A DNA stretch of 64,000 nt from Luteococcus japonicus (lineage in GTDB: Bacteria; Actinomycetota; Actinomycetes; Propionibacteriales; Propionibacteriaceae), in contig NZ_RKHG01000001.1 in NCBI RefSeq assembly GCF_003752415.1, positions 1,426,001-1,490,000 on the forward strand, in the 5' to 3' direction. A model generated the notes under the pieces. It was given only the letters and a program-made list of their open reading frames with translations, was not told the DNA's origin and searched no databases. Shown here one piece after another: positions 29,275-38,150 of the stretch; position 1 is the stretch's first letter, and the number at the start of each line of letters is the position of its first letter. The position numbers and the translations under genes are program-made.

Positions 29275-29402
29275 CAGGAGTCTCGCTTCGTTCGTCGGGT
29301 CCGCCACTGGGTGGGCACAAGGAGGGTGACCAGCACGCCCACGGCGAGCAGCGCGACGAGCGCGCAGGCGATCGCGAGGACGATGACGGAGATGTTGGCC
29401 AC
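29274..29402 (-). CDS. 42-residue single-helix membrane peptide
   Basis: A short gene starting GTG with one hydrophobic helix (IVLAIACALVALLAVGVLV) and a positive tail, TQWRTRRTKRDS. Its stop and the nitrobindin start overlap as TGATG, so the two are translationally coupled. It lies just after a stop and shares no frame with its neighbours, which supports it being real. Function unknown; the topology would be N-out, basic C-terminus inside. Confidence 0.6.
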   Translation of the reverse strand: MANISVIVLAIACALVALLAVGVLVTLLVPTQWRTRRTKRDS

Positions 29403-29469
29403 CCGCAGAGTCTAACGACCGGCCCTGCGCTTTTCTTCCCGCGAGGCAGGGCTGCCGACGCGCAGGCGG

Positions 29470-29685
29470 TCAGATGCCGCCCATGCCTCCGGATCCCAGG
29501 AAGCCGGTGGTGACCGAGCCCTGGACCATGATCTCCTCGGCATCGGGACGCCGGCGCTCCGGGTAGGTCCCGTCGAGGTCCGCGTCCCCCTCCCGGACGA
29601 GGCGGACCGGCTTCATCACCAATTGCACGAGACGCGAAAGCAATCCCTTGAGGGTCTTCACGACCACCTCTCCCGATTCCGCCAT
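29470..29685 (-). CDS. Small hypothetical protein, 71 aa
   Basis: An amphipathic N-terminal half ([23 protein letters not shown]) may lie on the membrane. It is followed by a charged middle and a Gly-rich end, [16 protein letters not shown] lies six bases before the ATG. I do not recognise a family. It sits upstream of the small membrane peptide and nitrobindin genes, 67 bases away, and is divergent from dtd. Confidence 0.55.
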   Translation of the reverse strand: MAESGEVVVKTLKGLLSRLVQLVMKPVRLVREGDADLDGTYPERRRPDAEEIMVQGSVTTGFLGSGGMGGI

Positions 29686-29760
29686 GGAATCCCTTGTGGA
29701 TCAACGCTACACGCCGGCGAGGCCATCCGCGCCCATTCGTCGTCGACTACTGTCACAGGC

Positions 29761-30207
29761 ATGCGATGTGTGGTGCAGCGGGCCTTGGAGGGGCAGGTCA
29801 GCGTCGACGGCGAAGTGGTTGGCAGACTGCCGTCGCCGGGCTTGGTGGTGCTGGTGGGAATCACCCATGATGACGAGCCCACGGTGGTGCATCGGATGGC
29901 CGAGAAGCTGTGGGGGCTGCGCATCCTGGACGAGGAGAGGTCAGCCAGTGATGTGGCCGCTCCCCTGTTGGTGGTCAGCCAGTTCACCCTCTACGCCAAT
30001 GTCCGCAAGGGCCGGCGTCCGTCGTGGAGTGCCGCGGCCCCGGGCCCGGTCAGCGAGCCGCTGGTGGACACCTTCGTGGAGGCCCTCCGCGGGCTGGGAG
30101 CACATGTGGAGACGGGCCGCTTCGGCGCCGACATGCAGGTGAGCCTGGTCAACGACGGACCGGTCACCCTGGTGCTGGACTCCGCCGAGCTCTTCGCGCC
30201 TCGCTGA
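29761..30207 (+). CDS. dtd: D-aminoacyl-tRNA deacylase
   Basis: Removes D-amino acids from mischarged tRNA; cytosolic homodimer. 148 residues. Diagnostic features are [17 protein letters not shown] and the cross-subunit Gly-Pro motif in [11 protein letters not shown]. It starts MRCVVQRAL, as is usual for the family. It ends three bases before the convergent glnR stop, so the pair may share antisense ends. Confidence 0.95.
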   Translation: MRCVVQRALEGQVSVDGEVVGRLPSPGLVVLVGITHDDEPTVVHRMAEKLWGLRILDEERSASDVAAPLLVVSQFTLYANVRKGRRPSWSAAAPGPVSEPLVDTFVEALRGLGAHVETGRFGADMQVSLVNDGPVTLVLDSAELFAPR

Positions 30208-30210
30208 GGC

Positions 30211-30852
30211 CTATCGGGAAGCCGCGAAACGGTAGCCGACATTGCGCACGGTGGTGATGTGCCCGTCGTACTCGGCGCCGAGTTTGGCGCGGAGGCGCCG
30301 GATGTGGACGTCGACGGTGCGGGTGCCGCCGTAGTAGTCATAGCCCCAGACCTCGCTGAGCAGCGTCTCCCGGCTGAGCACCCGGTTGGGGTGCAGCGCC
30401 AGGTACTTGAGCAGTTCGAACTCGGTGTAGGTCAGTTCCAGTGGCCGGCCGCCCACCGTGGCGGTGTAGGCCGTCTCGTCCACCTCCACCGGGCCGCAGA
30501 CGATCCGGTTGCTGCCCTGTCCCACGTGCGTCAGGAGCCGGACGCGGGCGTCGATCTCCGCCGCCCCGGCCTGGTCCATCACGAAGTCCGCAATCCCCCA
30601 CTGGGGGCTGAGCACGGCCAGTGCCTCCGCACCGACGAGCATCATGATGGGGGCCTCGACGTCCCGCCCCTGGATTCGCAGGCACAGGTCACGGGCCCCG
30701 GCCAGGTCCCTGCGCCCGTCGACCAGGACGACGTCGGCCTCCCGCAGCGCCGAGGAATCGGACTCCACGTCACAGCGGGTGTGTGGCACGAGGGCGAAGG
30801 CCGACGGCAGTTCCGCCGTGGGATCATGTGAGACCACGATGAGCCGAGCCAT
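30211..30852 (-). CDS. glnR: GlnR-type orphan OmpR-family regulator
   Basis: A transcription factor that controls nitrogen assimilation genes in actinobacteria. 213 residues. The receiver-like N-terminus (1-100) has the GlnR pattern ADVVLVDGRRDL and WGIADFVMDQAG, with no canonical phosphoacceptor pocket. The winged-helix C-terminus matches GlnR closely: LTYTEFELLKYLALHP, EVWGYDYYGGTRTVDVHIRR. The ATG at 30852 is chosen because GGAGG lies five bases upstream; a GTG six bases earlier would fall within the ribosome site. No cognate kinase is adjacent, as expected for an orphan. Confidence 0.88.
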   Translation of the reverse strand: MARLIVVSHDPTAELPSAFALVPHTRCDVESDSSALREADVVLVDGRRDLAGARDLCLRIQGRDVEAPIMMLVGAEALAVLSPQWGIADFVMDQAGAAEIDARVRLLTHVGQGSNRIVCGPVEVDETAYTATVGGRPLELTYTEFELLKYLALHPNRVLSRETLLSEVWGYDYYGGTRTVDVHIRRLRAKLGAEYDGHITTVRNVGYRFAASR

Positions 30853-30936
30853 CCCCACCTCCGTCTAGACCGCCCCCTGGTCCGGGAGCATCTGCGGAAG
30901 ATCGTTGCACGGCTTCGCAGCGGCGCGGCAATTGGG

Positions 30937-31584
30937 TCAGCAATCGGGATGCGAGCTCCCACGCCCCGGGGCTCCGCCGTCGGGCTGCTCGCGGCGCAGG
31001 ACGATCGTGTCAGCCTCGGGGTCCACATGGCGTTCCTCATCGGCCGTGATGACGCGCCGAGCGTGGTCCATCCGCTGGGGGAGGACACCACGCGGCCCTG
31101 CCGGGTTGAACTGGTGGATGCCACCGAAGCCGGTGGCGAGGATCGCGGACACGCCGCAGGCAAGCGCCCACCAGTGGGCCTGTTCCTGGCGGGCGGTCTG
31201 CTCGGCCATCTGCAGGCAGGCCCACGGCCCCGCAAGTCCACACAGGACGGCCACCCAGCGCGCCGACGCGGAGGGCGTGAGCAGGTGCATCAGGGACACG
31301 TCCTTGGCGCCCGTCCACTCCTTCTGCGCCTGCCGCCACACGTGGAACTGGAGCAGGCAGACCAGCACGAGCAAGATGCTGGCGAGGTTGGCGACCATCG
31401 GCCACAGCCGGGAGGTCTGCTCCAGCCGCATCAGGGTGTGCGAGGACATCAGGGCACAGCCCAGCCCGATGAGGGAGACCAGCAGGGCGCCCGCGAGCTG
31501 CACGAGCAGGGCGCGCGTACGCGCGGCGACGGCGGGCTGGCGTCGCACACCAGTGACCTCGTCGACAGCCTGCTCGGAACTCAT
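30937..31584 (-). CDS. Membrane protein of unknown function, 215 aa
   Basis: Four predicted transmembrane helices: LVQLAGALLVSLIGLGCALM, MVANLASILLVLVCLLQF, WVAVLCGLAGPWACLQ and ALACGVSAILATGFGG. The C-terminal 50 residues are cytosolic and charged. No family is recognised. It precedes glnR on the same strand with an 84-base gap and could be co-transcribed with it. The mshD gene starts 94 bases away in the opposite direction. Confidence 0.7.
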   Translation of the reverse strand: MSSEQAVDEVTGVRRQPAVAARTRALLVQLAGALLVSLIGLGCALMSSHTLMRLEQTSRLWPMVANLASILLVLVCLLQFHVWRQAQKEWTGAKDVSLMHLLTPSASARWVAVLCGLAGPWACLQMAEQTARQEQAHWWALACGVSAILATGFGGIHQFNPAGPRGVLPQRMDHARRVITADEERHVDPEADTIVLRREQPDGGAPGRGSSHPDC

Positions 31585-31663
31585 GTGAGGAGCCTAGCCT
31601 GCCCCACTGACACGGACCGGTCCACGGTGGTGGCAAGCTGTGGCGTCAATCGGCACCCGCCGG

Positions 31664-31681
31664 TATAGCGTGACTCGTGTG
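31664..31681 (+). promoter_or_regulatory. -10 box and leaderless start of mshD
   Basis: TATAGC at 31664-31669 precedes the GTG start at 31679 by nine bases, with no Shine-Dalgarno sequence between. This fits a leaderless transcript, but the exact start point is unknown. Confidence 0.4.
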
Positions 31682-32569
31682 AACATCGCCATTGCTCGCA
31701 CCGGAGCCCTCACCCCGCACCAGCGCGCCGCCGTTGAGCGGCTGGTGGAGGCCGTCACCGCCCATGACCGTGTCCGCCCGCTGAACGAGGCGGCCGGTTT
31801 CGCGCTGGACGGCAAGGGGCACGCCGTCCACTGGCTGGCCCACCGGGGAGGTGAGGTGGTCGGCTACGCCCAATGCGACCGCAGTACCCACCAGGCCCAA
31901 CTGCTGGTCCACCCGGAGCACCGTCGCCAGGGCGTCGGATCCGCCCTGATGGACCAGGTGCAAAGGGTGGAGCCCCAGACCACCTGGTGGGCCTTCGGCA
32001 ATCTGGAGGAGGCCCGTGGACTGGCCCAGAGCAAGGAACTGCGGCTGGAGCGCGAGCTGCTCATCATGGAACGTGATCTCGCCACCTTCCCGCCCGCTCG
32101 CGAGCCGGCCCCGGAGGGCATCGAGGTCCGCCCCTTCGAGGAGTCCGACGCCCAAGCCCTGGTCGAGGTCAATGCCGACGCCTTCACACATCACCCCGAG
32201 CAGGGTGCCATGACCTTGGAGGACTTCTGGATGCGTGCCGGGGAGGACTGGTTCGACCCGGCGGGCCTGCTTGTGGCCATCGATGATGACTCCGGCGCCT
32301 TCCTCGGCTTCCACTGGACCAAGACGGAGCGCCTGAACCCTGAGCGTCCCGACGAAGTGGTGGGCGAGGTCTACGTGATCGCCGTCGCGCCAACTGCCTC
32401 GGGACGAGGCATCGGCCGGGCCCTGCTGTCCGCCGGCCTGGCCCACCTCGCAGACCGGGGCGTCCAGCGCGTTCGCCTGTACGTCGAGGCTTCGGGCGAA
32501 AGGGTGGTCAAGATGTATGAATCCGCTAGATTTGCCGTTGTCACGCGCGATGCCAGCTATGCCCGTTGA
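31679..32569 (+). CDS. mshD: Mycothiol synthase
   Basis: Acetylates Cys-GlcN-Ins in the last step of mycothiol synthesis, using acetyl-CoA. 296 residues with two GNAT domains (about 40-140 and 150-296). The C-terminal one has [20 protein letters not shown], the acetyl-CoA loop. [17 protein letters not shown] is the matching loop of the inactive N-terminal domain. The start is the GTG at 31679. Its 3' end overlaps the ribosome site of ppk: the mshD TGA lies within GAGGAG. A GTG start and tandem GNAT layout match MshD of other actinobacteria. Confidence 0.9.
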   Translation: MNIAIARTGALTPHQRAAVERLVEAVTAHDRVRPLNEAAGFALDGKGHAVHWLAHRGGEVVGYAQCDRSTHQAQLLVHPEHRRQGVGSALMDQVQRVEPQTTWWAFGNLEEARGLAQSKELRLERELLIMERDLATFPPAREPAPEGIEVRPFEESDAQALVEVNADAFTHHPEQGAMTLEDFWMRAGEDWFDPAGLLVAIDDDSGAFLGFHWTKTERLNPERPDEVVGEVYVIAVAPTASGRGIGRALLSAGLAHLADRGVQRVRLYVEASGERVVKMYESARFAVVTRDASYAR

Positions 32570-32579
32570 GGAGACCACG

Positions 32580-34685
32580 TTGAACGCCAAGGACGTCGTT
32601 GCCCAGGCCGACAAGGCCCTGGACGACCTGCCGCCGAACCGATACTCCGACCGTGAGATGAGCTGGCTCTCCTTCAACAACCGGGTCCTGGACCTGGCCA
32701 AGGACGAGCAGCGCATCCCGCTGCTGGAACGGGCCAAGTTCCTGGCCATCTTCTCCTCCAACCTGGACGAGTTCTTCATGGTCCGGGTCGCCGGCCTGAA
32801 GCGTCGCATCGACGCCGGCGTCGCGGTCCGCAGCGTCACCGGGCAGATGCCGCGTGACCTGCACGACTCAATCCTCGTCCGTACCCAGGAACTGGTGACA
32901 GAACAGGCCGAGGTCTTCGCGCAGAGGGTGCGTCCCCAGCTCGCCGAGAACGGCATCGTCATCCTGCGTTGGGACGAGCTGACCGCCGCCGAGAAGGACC
33001 AGATGCGCACGCTGTTCAGCGAACGCATCTTCCCCGTCCTCACGCCGTTGGCCGTCGACCCCAGCCATCCCTTCCCCTACATCAGCGGCCTGAGCATCAA
33101 CCTGGCCGTCCTGCTGAAGAACCCGCTGACCGGCCAGCGCCAGTTCGCCCGGGTCAAGGTCCCCACCATCCTGAGCCGCTTCATCAAGCTGGACAATGGC
33201 CGCTTCCTCCCGCTGGAGGAGATCATCAGCCGCCACCTCGACCAGCTCTTCAGCGGCATGCAGGTGCTGGAGCACACCACCTTCCGGGTGACCCGCAATG
33301 AGGACCTCGAGGTGGAGGAGGACGACGCGGAGAACCTGCTGTTCGCCCTGGAGAAGGAGTTGCTGCGCCGCAAGGTGGGCCGTCCCCCGGTACGCCTCGA
33401 GGTGCAGGACGACATCGACGACACGATGCTCGAGCTGCTGATGAGCGAGCTGGACGTGCGGGAGAAGGAGGCCTTCAAGCTCCCCGCCCCGCTGGACCTG
33501 ACAGGTCTGTTCAGCCTGGCCGACGTGGACCGCGATGACCTCAAGTACCCCAACTTCCTGCCCATCACCCATCCGGACCTTGCGGAGGTGGAGACCGCCA
33601 AGCCGGCCGACATGTTCGCCGCCCTGAAGAAGCGCGAGGTGCTGCTGCACCACCCCTACGACTCCTTCGCCACCAGCGTCCAGCGCTTCGTGGAGCAGGC
33701 CGCGGCCGATCCCAAGGTGCTGGCCATCAAGCAGACCCTGTACCGCACCAGCGGTGACTCCCCCATCGTCGACGCCCTGATCGAGGCCGCGCTCGCCGGC
33801 AAGCAGGTGCTTGCCGTGGTGGAGATCAAGGCCCGCTTCGACGAGCAGAACAACATCGCCTGGGCACGCAAGCTGGAGAAGTACGGCGTGCACGTCGTCT
33901 ACGGCATGGTGGGCCTCAAGACCCACTGCAAGCTGTGCCTGGTCGTGCGCGACGACGGCGACGGTCTGCGCCGCTATGCCCACATCGGCACCGGCAACTA
34001 CAACCCGAAGACGGCGCGGATGTACGAGGACATGGGCCTGCTCACGTCCAACCCGATCATCACCGACGACGTCGCCCGCCTGTTCAACCACCTGTCCGGC
34101 ATGACGCAGGAGACCAACTACCGTCGCCTGCTGGTGGCTCCGCACAGCATCCGCAAGGGGCTGATCGAGCGGATCGAGAACGAGATCTCCAACAAGCAGG
34201 CCGGCAAGCCCGCCGGCGTGCGGATCAAGGTGAACTCCCTGGTGGACGAGAAGGTCACCGACGCCCTCTACCGCGCCAGCCGCGCGGGCGTTCCGGTGGA
34301 CCTGTGGGTGCGTGGCATCTGCACCATCAAGCCGGGAGTCCCCGGTCTCAGCGAGAACATCCGGGTGCGTTCCGTCCTGGGCCGTTTCCTGGAGCACTCC
34401 CGCATCTTCTGGTTCGCCAATGACGGCAGTCCGACGGTGGGCATCGGCTCGGCCGACCTGATGCACCGCAACCTGGACCGCCGGGTCGAGGTCATGGTGG
34501 GCATCACCAACCAGCGACACATCCGCGAGATCGAGGCGATGTTCGACGTGGCCTTCGACGAAGGGACCGTCTCCTGGCAGCTGGTGGACAACCAGTGGAC
34601 CCCGCACACGACCGACGAGAACGGTGAGCCCTTGATGGACCTGCAGGAGGAGGAGGTCCGCAAGACCTCACAGCGTCGTCACTGA
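32580..34685 (+). CDS. ppk1: Polyphosphate kinase 1
   Basis: Polymerises the terminal phosphate of ATP into long-chain polyphosphate, the main phosphate and energy store. 701 residues. The start is taken as TTG 32580 because GAGGAG (32568-32573) sits six bases ahead. Two ATGs upstream (32517, 32559) are in frame but would overlap mshD and lack a site. The N-terminal domain has [17 protein letters not shown]. The autophosphorylated His is in [14 protein letters not shown] (about 468). The second catalytic half is marked by [15 protein letters not shown]. It is followed, after 92 bases, by mutT1. Confidence 0.94.
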   Translation: MNAKDVVAQADKALDDLPPNRYSDREMSWLSFNNRVLDLAKDEQRIPLLERAKFLAIFSSNLDEFFMVRVAGLKRRIDAGVAVRSVTGQMPRDLHDSILVRTQELVTEQAEVFAQRVRPQLAENGIVILRWDELTAAEKDQMRTLFSERIFPVLTPLAVDPSHPFPYISGLSINLAVLLKNPLTGQRQFARVKVPTILSRFIKLDNGRFLPLEEIISRHLDQLFSGMQVLEHTTFRVTRNEDLEVEEDDAENLLFALEKELLRRKVGRPPVRLEVQDDIDDTMLELLMSELDVREKEAFKLPAPLDLTGLFSLADVDRDDLKYPNFLPITHPDLAEVETAKPADMFAALKKREVLLHHPYDSFATSVQRFVEQAAADPKVLAIKQTLYRTSGDSPIVDALIEAALAGKQVLAVVEIKARFDEQNNIAWARKLEKYGVHVVYGMVGLKTHCKLCLVVRDDGDGLRRYAHIGTGNYNPKTARMYEDMGLLTSNPIITDDVARLFNHLSGMTQETNYRRLLVAPHSIRKGLIERIENEISNKQAGKPAGVRIKVNSLVDEKVTDALYRASRAGVPVDLWVRGICTIKPGVPGLSENIRVRSVLGRFLEHSRIFWFANDGSPTVGIGSADLMHRNLDRRVEVMVGITNQRHIREIEAMFDVAFDEGTVSWQLVDNQWTPHTTDENGEPLMDLQEEEVRKTSQRRH

Positions 34686-34777
34686 CCCACACCCCCTGGG
34701 CCGGACGGACACCGCAGGGTTCCGCCCGGCCACACACCGCCAACCCACCCCGACGAGCACGGCAGGTACGCGCAGAC

Positions 34778-35659
34778 ATGGGCAGCAAGGGCAAGATCAC
34801 CGCGGCTGGAGCCGTGGTGCTCAGGGACGCAAAGAATGGGCGCGAGGTGCTGGTCGTGCGCCGATCAACCTACAAGGACTGGTCCTTGCCGAAGGGCAAG
34901 CCGAAGACCGACGAGGACCTGCCCGCCACCGCGGTGCGGGAGGTGCATGAGGAGACGGGGGTCCGGATCCATCTGGGCCTGCCGGTGGGCACCACGAAGT
35001 ACACCGTCGACAAGCACGCCAAGGTGGTGAAGTGGTGGCTGGGCGTCATCGAGTCCGAGCGACGTCGCCGGCCGGACAAGGAGATCGAGAAGGCCGTCTG
35101 GATGCCGGCCGACAAGGCACTCAAGAAGCTCAGCTATCCCAATGAGGCGGCCATCCTGGAGGAGGCCCTTGCCCTGGAGTCCCGGGCGACGGTGCTGCTG
35201 GTGCGGCATGGCAAGGCAATGCTGCGCAAGCACTGGAGCGGCGCGGACCAGCGTCGACCGCTGTCCAGCCGGGGCCGTCGCCAGTCGAAGCGGATCTCTG
35301 CACTGCTGGCCGCCTACGGCACCAGTGACCTGGTCTCCTCCACGTCGACCCGCTGCCTGCAGACCCTGGAACCCTTTGCGAGCATGCACAAACTGCCACT
35401 GACCGGCGTCGGGCTGCTGAGCGAGGAGGAGGCCGAGGGGCACGGCCCGCAGGTGGAGCACTTCATGGCGGGTCTCCGGCGCCAGGCGGCGGAGAGGGGC
35501 TCCGTGGTGGCGGTCTGCGGACACCGCCCGGTCATCCCGGACATGAGGACGGGGCTGCTCGTCACCGACGCCCCGATGCTGACGGCCGAGGTGCTGGTGG
35601 TGCACCTGGACGAGGACGGCGAGCCGATCGCCGTGGAAACTCACAAATGTGCCTCCTGA
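34778..35659 (+). CDS. mutT1: MutT1-like Nudix hydrolase fused to a histidine phosphatase domain
   Basis: 293 residues with two domains, matching mycobacterial MutT1. The Nudix domain (1-135) has the box GKPKTDEDLPATAVREVHEETG at 40-61, of which the key residues are G40, E47, R54, E55 (approximate), E58 and E59. The phosphoglycerate-mutase-like domain (from about 138) has LLVRHGKA (RHG 143-145). MutT1 removes 8-oxo-GTP/dGTP and diadenosine polyphosphates. It lies between ppk1 and the pst operon, consistent with phosphate and nucleotide housekeeping. A PHO box is 41 bases downstream of its stop, so it is not in the pst transcript. Confidence 0.9.
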   Translation: MGSKGKITAAGAVVLRDAKNGREVLVVRRSTYKDWSLPKGKPKTDEDLPATAVREVHEETGVRIHLGLPVGTTKYTVDKHAKVVKWWLGVIESERRRRPDKEIEKAVWMPADKALKKLSYPNEAAILEEALALESRATVLLVRHGKAMLRKHWSGADQRRPLSSRGRRQSKRISALLAAYGTSDLVSSTSTRCLQTLEPFASMHKLPLTGVGLLSEEEAEGHGPQVEHFMAGLRRQAAERGSVVAVCGHRPVIPDMRTGLLVTDAPMLTAEVLVVHLDEDGEPIAVETHKCAS

Positions 35660-35699
35660 CAACGGAGCATCCACTGCCCTGACGGCGATTCGAGACAAC

Positions 35700-35717
35700 G
35701 TTCACCGAGCGTTAACC
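35700..35717 (+). promoter_or_regulatory. PHO box (PhoP binding direct repeat) upstream of pstS
   Basis: GTTCACC (35700-35706) and GTTAACC (35711-35717) are seven-base repeats separated by GAGC, an 11-base period. This matches the actinobacterial PhoP box known from Streptomyces pst promoters. It is 108 bases before the pstS GTG/ATG. Confidence 0.8.
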
Positions 35718-35824
35718 AGCTGGGGAGAAACAGGACACGTCCTCTCCCTACCGTGACCGTCAGGGGGGCACAGTGCTCCCGGCGCGGCGGCTGCCGCGGG
35801 AGCGACACAAGGAACAACGTGACG

Positions 35825-36913
35825 ATGAATCGCACTGGCAAGTACGCAGCACTCGCCATCCTCGGAACCCTCAGCCTCGCCGCCTGTGGTGGCAATGACG
35901 CCGGGACGGCCGCGACCAGCGCCGCCGGCAGCCTGAAGGGCGAGGGTTCCAGCGCCCAGAAGACCGCCATGGACGAGCTGAAGAAGTCATACCAGGACCA
36001 GTGCGGAAACAAGGGCACCATCGAGTACAACCCCACCGGCTCCGGCAAGGGCATCACCAACTTCAACGCCAAGCTGGTCGACTGGGCCGGTTCGGACTCG
36101 GCCCTGAAGGACAAGCCGAAGGACGACGGCACCATCGAGACCGACGCCGCCAAGAAGCGTTGCGGTGGCAACGAGGCCTGGAACCTGCCGATGGTCGTCG
36201 GCCCGGTCGCCTTCGCCTTCAACCTCGACGGCGTCGACGAGCTCGTGCTGACCCCGGAGATCCTGTCCAACATCTTCGCCGGCAAGATCACCACCTGGAA
36301 CGACGAGGCGATCAAGAAGGCCAACCCTGACGCCACCCTGCCCGGCGACAAGATCACCGTCTTCTACCGTTCCGGCGAGTCGGGCACCACCGAGAACGTC
36401 ACCAAGTACCTGAAGGCCGCCGCCCCGTCCGCCTTCACCGCCGAGACCGGCAAGAAGTGGCCCATGAAGGCCGGCGAGGGCAAGGACGGCTCCTCTGGTG
36501 TTGCCGAGGCCGTGTCCTCCACCAAGGGCGCCATCAGCTACATGGAGTGGAGCTACGCCCAGTCCAACAACCTGAACATCGCCAAGATCGACAATGGTGG
36601 CGGCGCCGTGGAGCTCACCCCCGAAACGGTCGGCAAGGCCGTCGAGGGTGCCGAGGTCAAGGGCAAGGGCAATGACCTCAAGCTCGGTCTGAAGTACGAC
36701 ATCAAGGAAGCCGACGCCTACCCGGCCATCCTGGTCACCTACGAGATCGTCTGCTCGAAGGGCCTGGATGCGGGCAAGACCGCCCTGCTGAAGGACTACC
36801 TGACCTACACCGCCTCGGACGAGGGCCAGGGCCAGCTCGAGGATGCCGGCTATGCCCCGCTGCCGAAGTCGATGCAGACGAAGGTCCAGGAAGCCATCAA
36901 GGCCATCGCCTGA
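35825..36913 (+). CDS. pstS: Phosphate-binding lipoprotein PstS
   Basis: The extracellular phosphate receptor of the Pst importer. 362 residues. The signal peptide ends in the lipobox LAAC, with Cys21 lipidated. The phosphate loop shows as EYNPTGSGKGITNF and FYRSGESGTTENV, and AGSDSALKD is a third ligand segment. A GTG at 35819 has better spacing to the AAGGA site than the ATG at 35825, so the true start may be six bases earlier. It is the first gene of pstSCAB, under the PHO box. Unlike the downstream genes it is spaced by 133 bases from pstC. Confidence 0.93.
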   Translation: MNRTGKYAALAILGTLSLAACGGNDAGTAATSAAGSLKGEGSSAQKTAMDELKKSYQDQCGNKGTIEYNPTGSGKGITNFNAKLVDWAGSDSALKDKPKDDGTIETDAAKKRCGGNEAWNLPMVVGPVAFAFNLDGVDELVLTPEILSNIFAGKITTWNDEAIKKANPDATLPGDKITVFYRSGESGTTENVTKYLKAAAPSAFTAETGKKWPMKAGEGKDGSSGVAEAVSSTKGAISYMEWSYAQSNNLNIAKIDNGGGAVELTPETVGKAVEGAEVKGKGNDLKLGLKYDIKEADAYPAILVTYEIVCSKGLDAGKTALLKDYLTYTASDEGQGQLEDAGYAPLPKSMQTKVQEAIKAIA

Positions 36914-37046
36914 TCCTTCCAGGCGTCCTCGTGACACCACTGCAGTGACCCTGGGAGTGGTCTCCTCGCCCAGAGAGGAGGCCACTCCCTCTCACTGTGA
37001 CCGCCCCCACCGGCACCCTGCAGCACCCACCAGAAGAGGGAAATCC

Positions 37047-38150
37047 ATGCCCACACCAGGCACTGAACCGCGTCGCGGTGCGCCGCCTGTCGACGCCGCC
37101 GAGTCACCCGCGGACATCGTCCACCACCACGAGCCCCACGCCGAGGCGCCCACCCCCGCGGTGAAGCGCGCCGTGGCCAGCAAGAAGCCCGCGGCCTCCA
37201 CCCCCGTCGTCGAGACCGCGCCCGTGAAGCTCGACGAGGTCAAGCGGGGCGCAGACCTGGCCTTCAAGTCGGCCACCGGTCTGTCGGCTGGCCTGATCGT
37301 CACCATCGTGGGCTTCATCGCGGTCTTCCTGCTGGCCCTCGCCGTGCCGGCGCTGGGCCGCAACAACGCCAACTTCCTCACGTCGAACGAGTGGGACCTG
37401 GGCAGCAAGTTCAGCTTCGGCATCTCCGGGCTGATGTGGACCACGGTCTTCAGTTCGATCATCGCCATGATGATCGCCGTGCCGATCGCCATCGGCGTCG
37501 CCCTGCTGATCACCCACTACGCCAAGGGTGCCCTGTCCAACACCATCGGCTTCATGGTGGACCTGCTGGCCGCCGTCCCGTCGGTGGTCTACGGCCTGTG
37601 GGGCCTCCGCGTCCTCGGGCCGGTCCTGGTGCCGGTGGGTGAGTTCCTCTCCAAGATCCTGGGCTGGATCCCCATCTTCAAGCCGGGGCTGCTGCCCTCC
37701 CCCGGTACCGTCTTCACCGCGTCCACCGTCCTCGCAATCATGATCCTGCCGATCGTCACCTCGATCTCGCGCGACGTCTTCGCGCAGACCCCACGTGACA
37801 ACATCGAGGCCGCCTGGGCACTGGGGGCCACCAAGACCGAGATGATCCGTACCGCGGTGATTCCCTACGGCCGCTCCGGTGTCACGGCCGCCGCCATGCT
37901 CGGCCTGGGCCGTGCACTCGGTGAGACCGTCGCCGTGATGATCATCCTGTCCACAGTGCAGGAGCTCGACTTCTCCATCTTCGGTGGTGGCGAGACCTTC
38001 GCCGCCCGGATCGCCAATGGCGCCGGCGAGCTGGACAGCGCGGACAAGACCGGCGCCTACATCGCTGCTGGCCTCGTGCTGTTCGTGCTGACCTTCGTCG
38101 TCAACGCCGTGGCCCGTACCCTCGCCAACGCCGGAAAGGTCAAGGCATGA
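37047..38150 (+). CDS. pstC: Phosphate transport permease PstC
   Basis: A 367-residue inner-membrane subunit with six helices. The EAA loop for PstB contact is near IEAAWALGATKTEMIRTAVIP. A Pro/Ala-rich, disordered N-terminal tail of about 80 residues precedes the first helix, making it about 50 residues longer than many PstC proteins. The ATG has AGAGGG upstream. The stop overlaps the pstA start as ATGA, so the two are coupled. Confidence 0.93.
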   Translation: MPTPGTEPRRGAPPVDAAESPADIVHHHEPHAEAPTPAVKRAVASKKPAASTPVVETAPVKLDEVKRGADLAFKSATGLSAGLIVTIVGFIAVFLLALAVPALGRNNANFLTSNEWDLGSKFSFGISGLMWTTVFSSIIAMMIAVPIAIGVALLITHYAKGALSNTIGFMVDLLAAVPSVVYGLWGLRVLGPVLVPVGEFLSKILGWIPIFKPGLLPSPGTVFTASTVLAIMILPIVTSISRDVFAQTPRDNIEAAWALGATKTEMIRTAVIPYGRSGVTAAAMLGLGRALGETVAVMIILSTVQELDFSIFGGGETFAARIANGAGELDSADKTGAYIAAGLVLFVLTFVVNAVARTLANAGKVKA

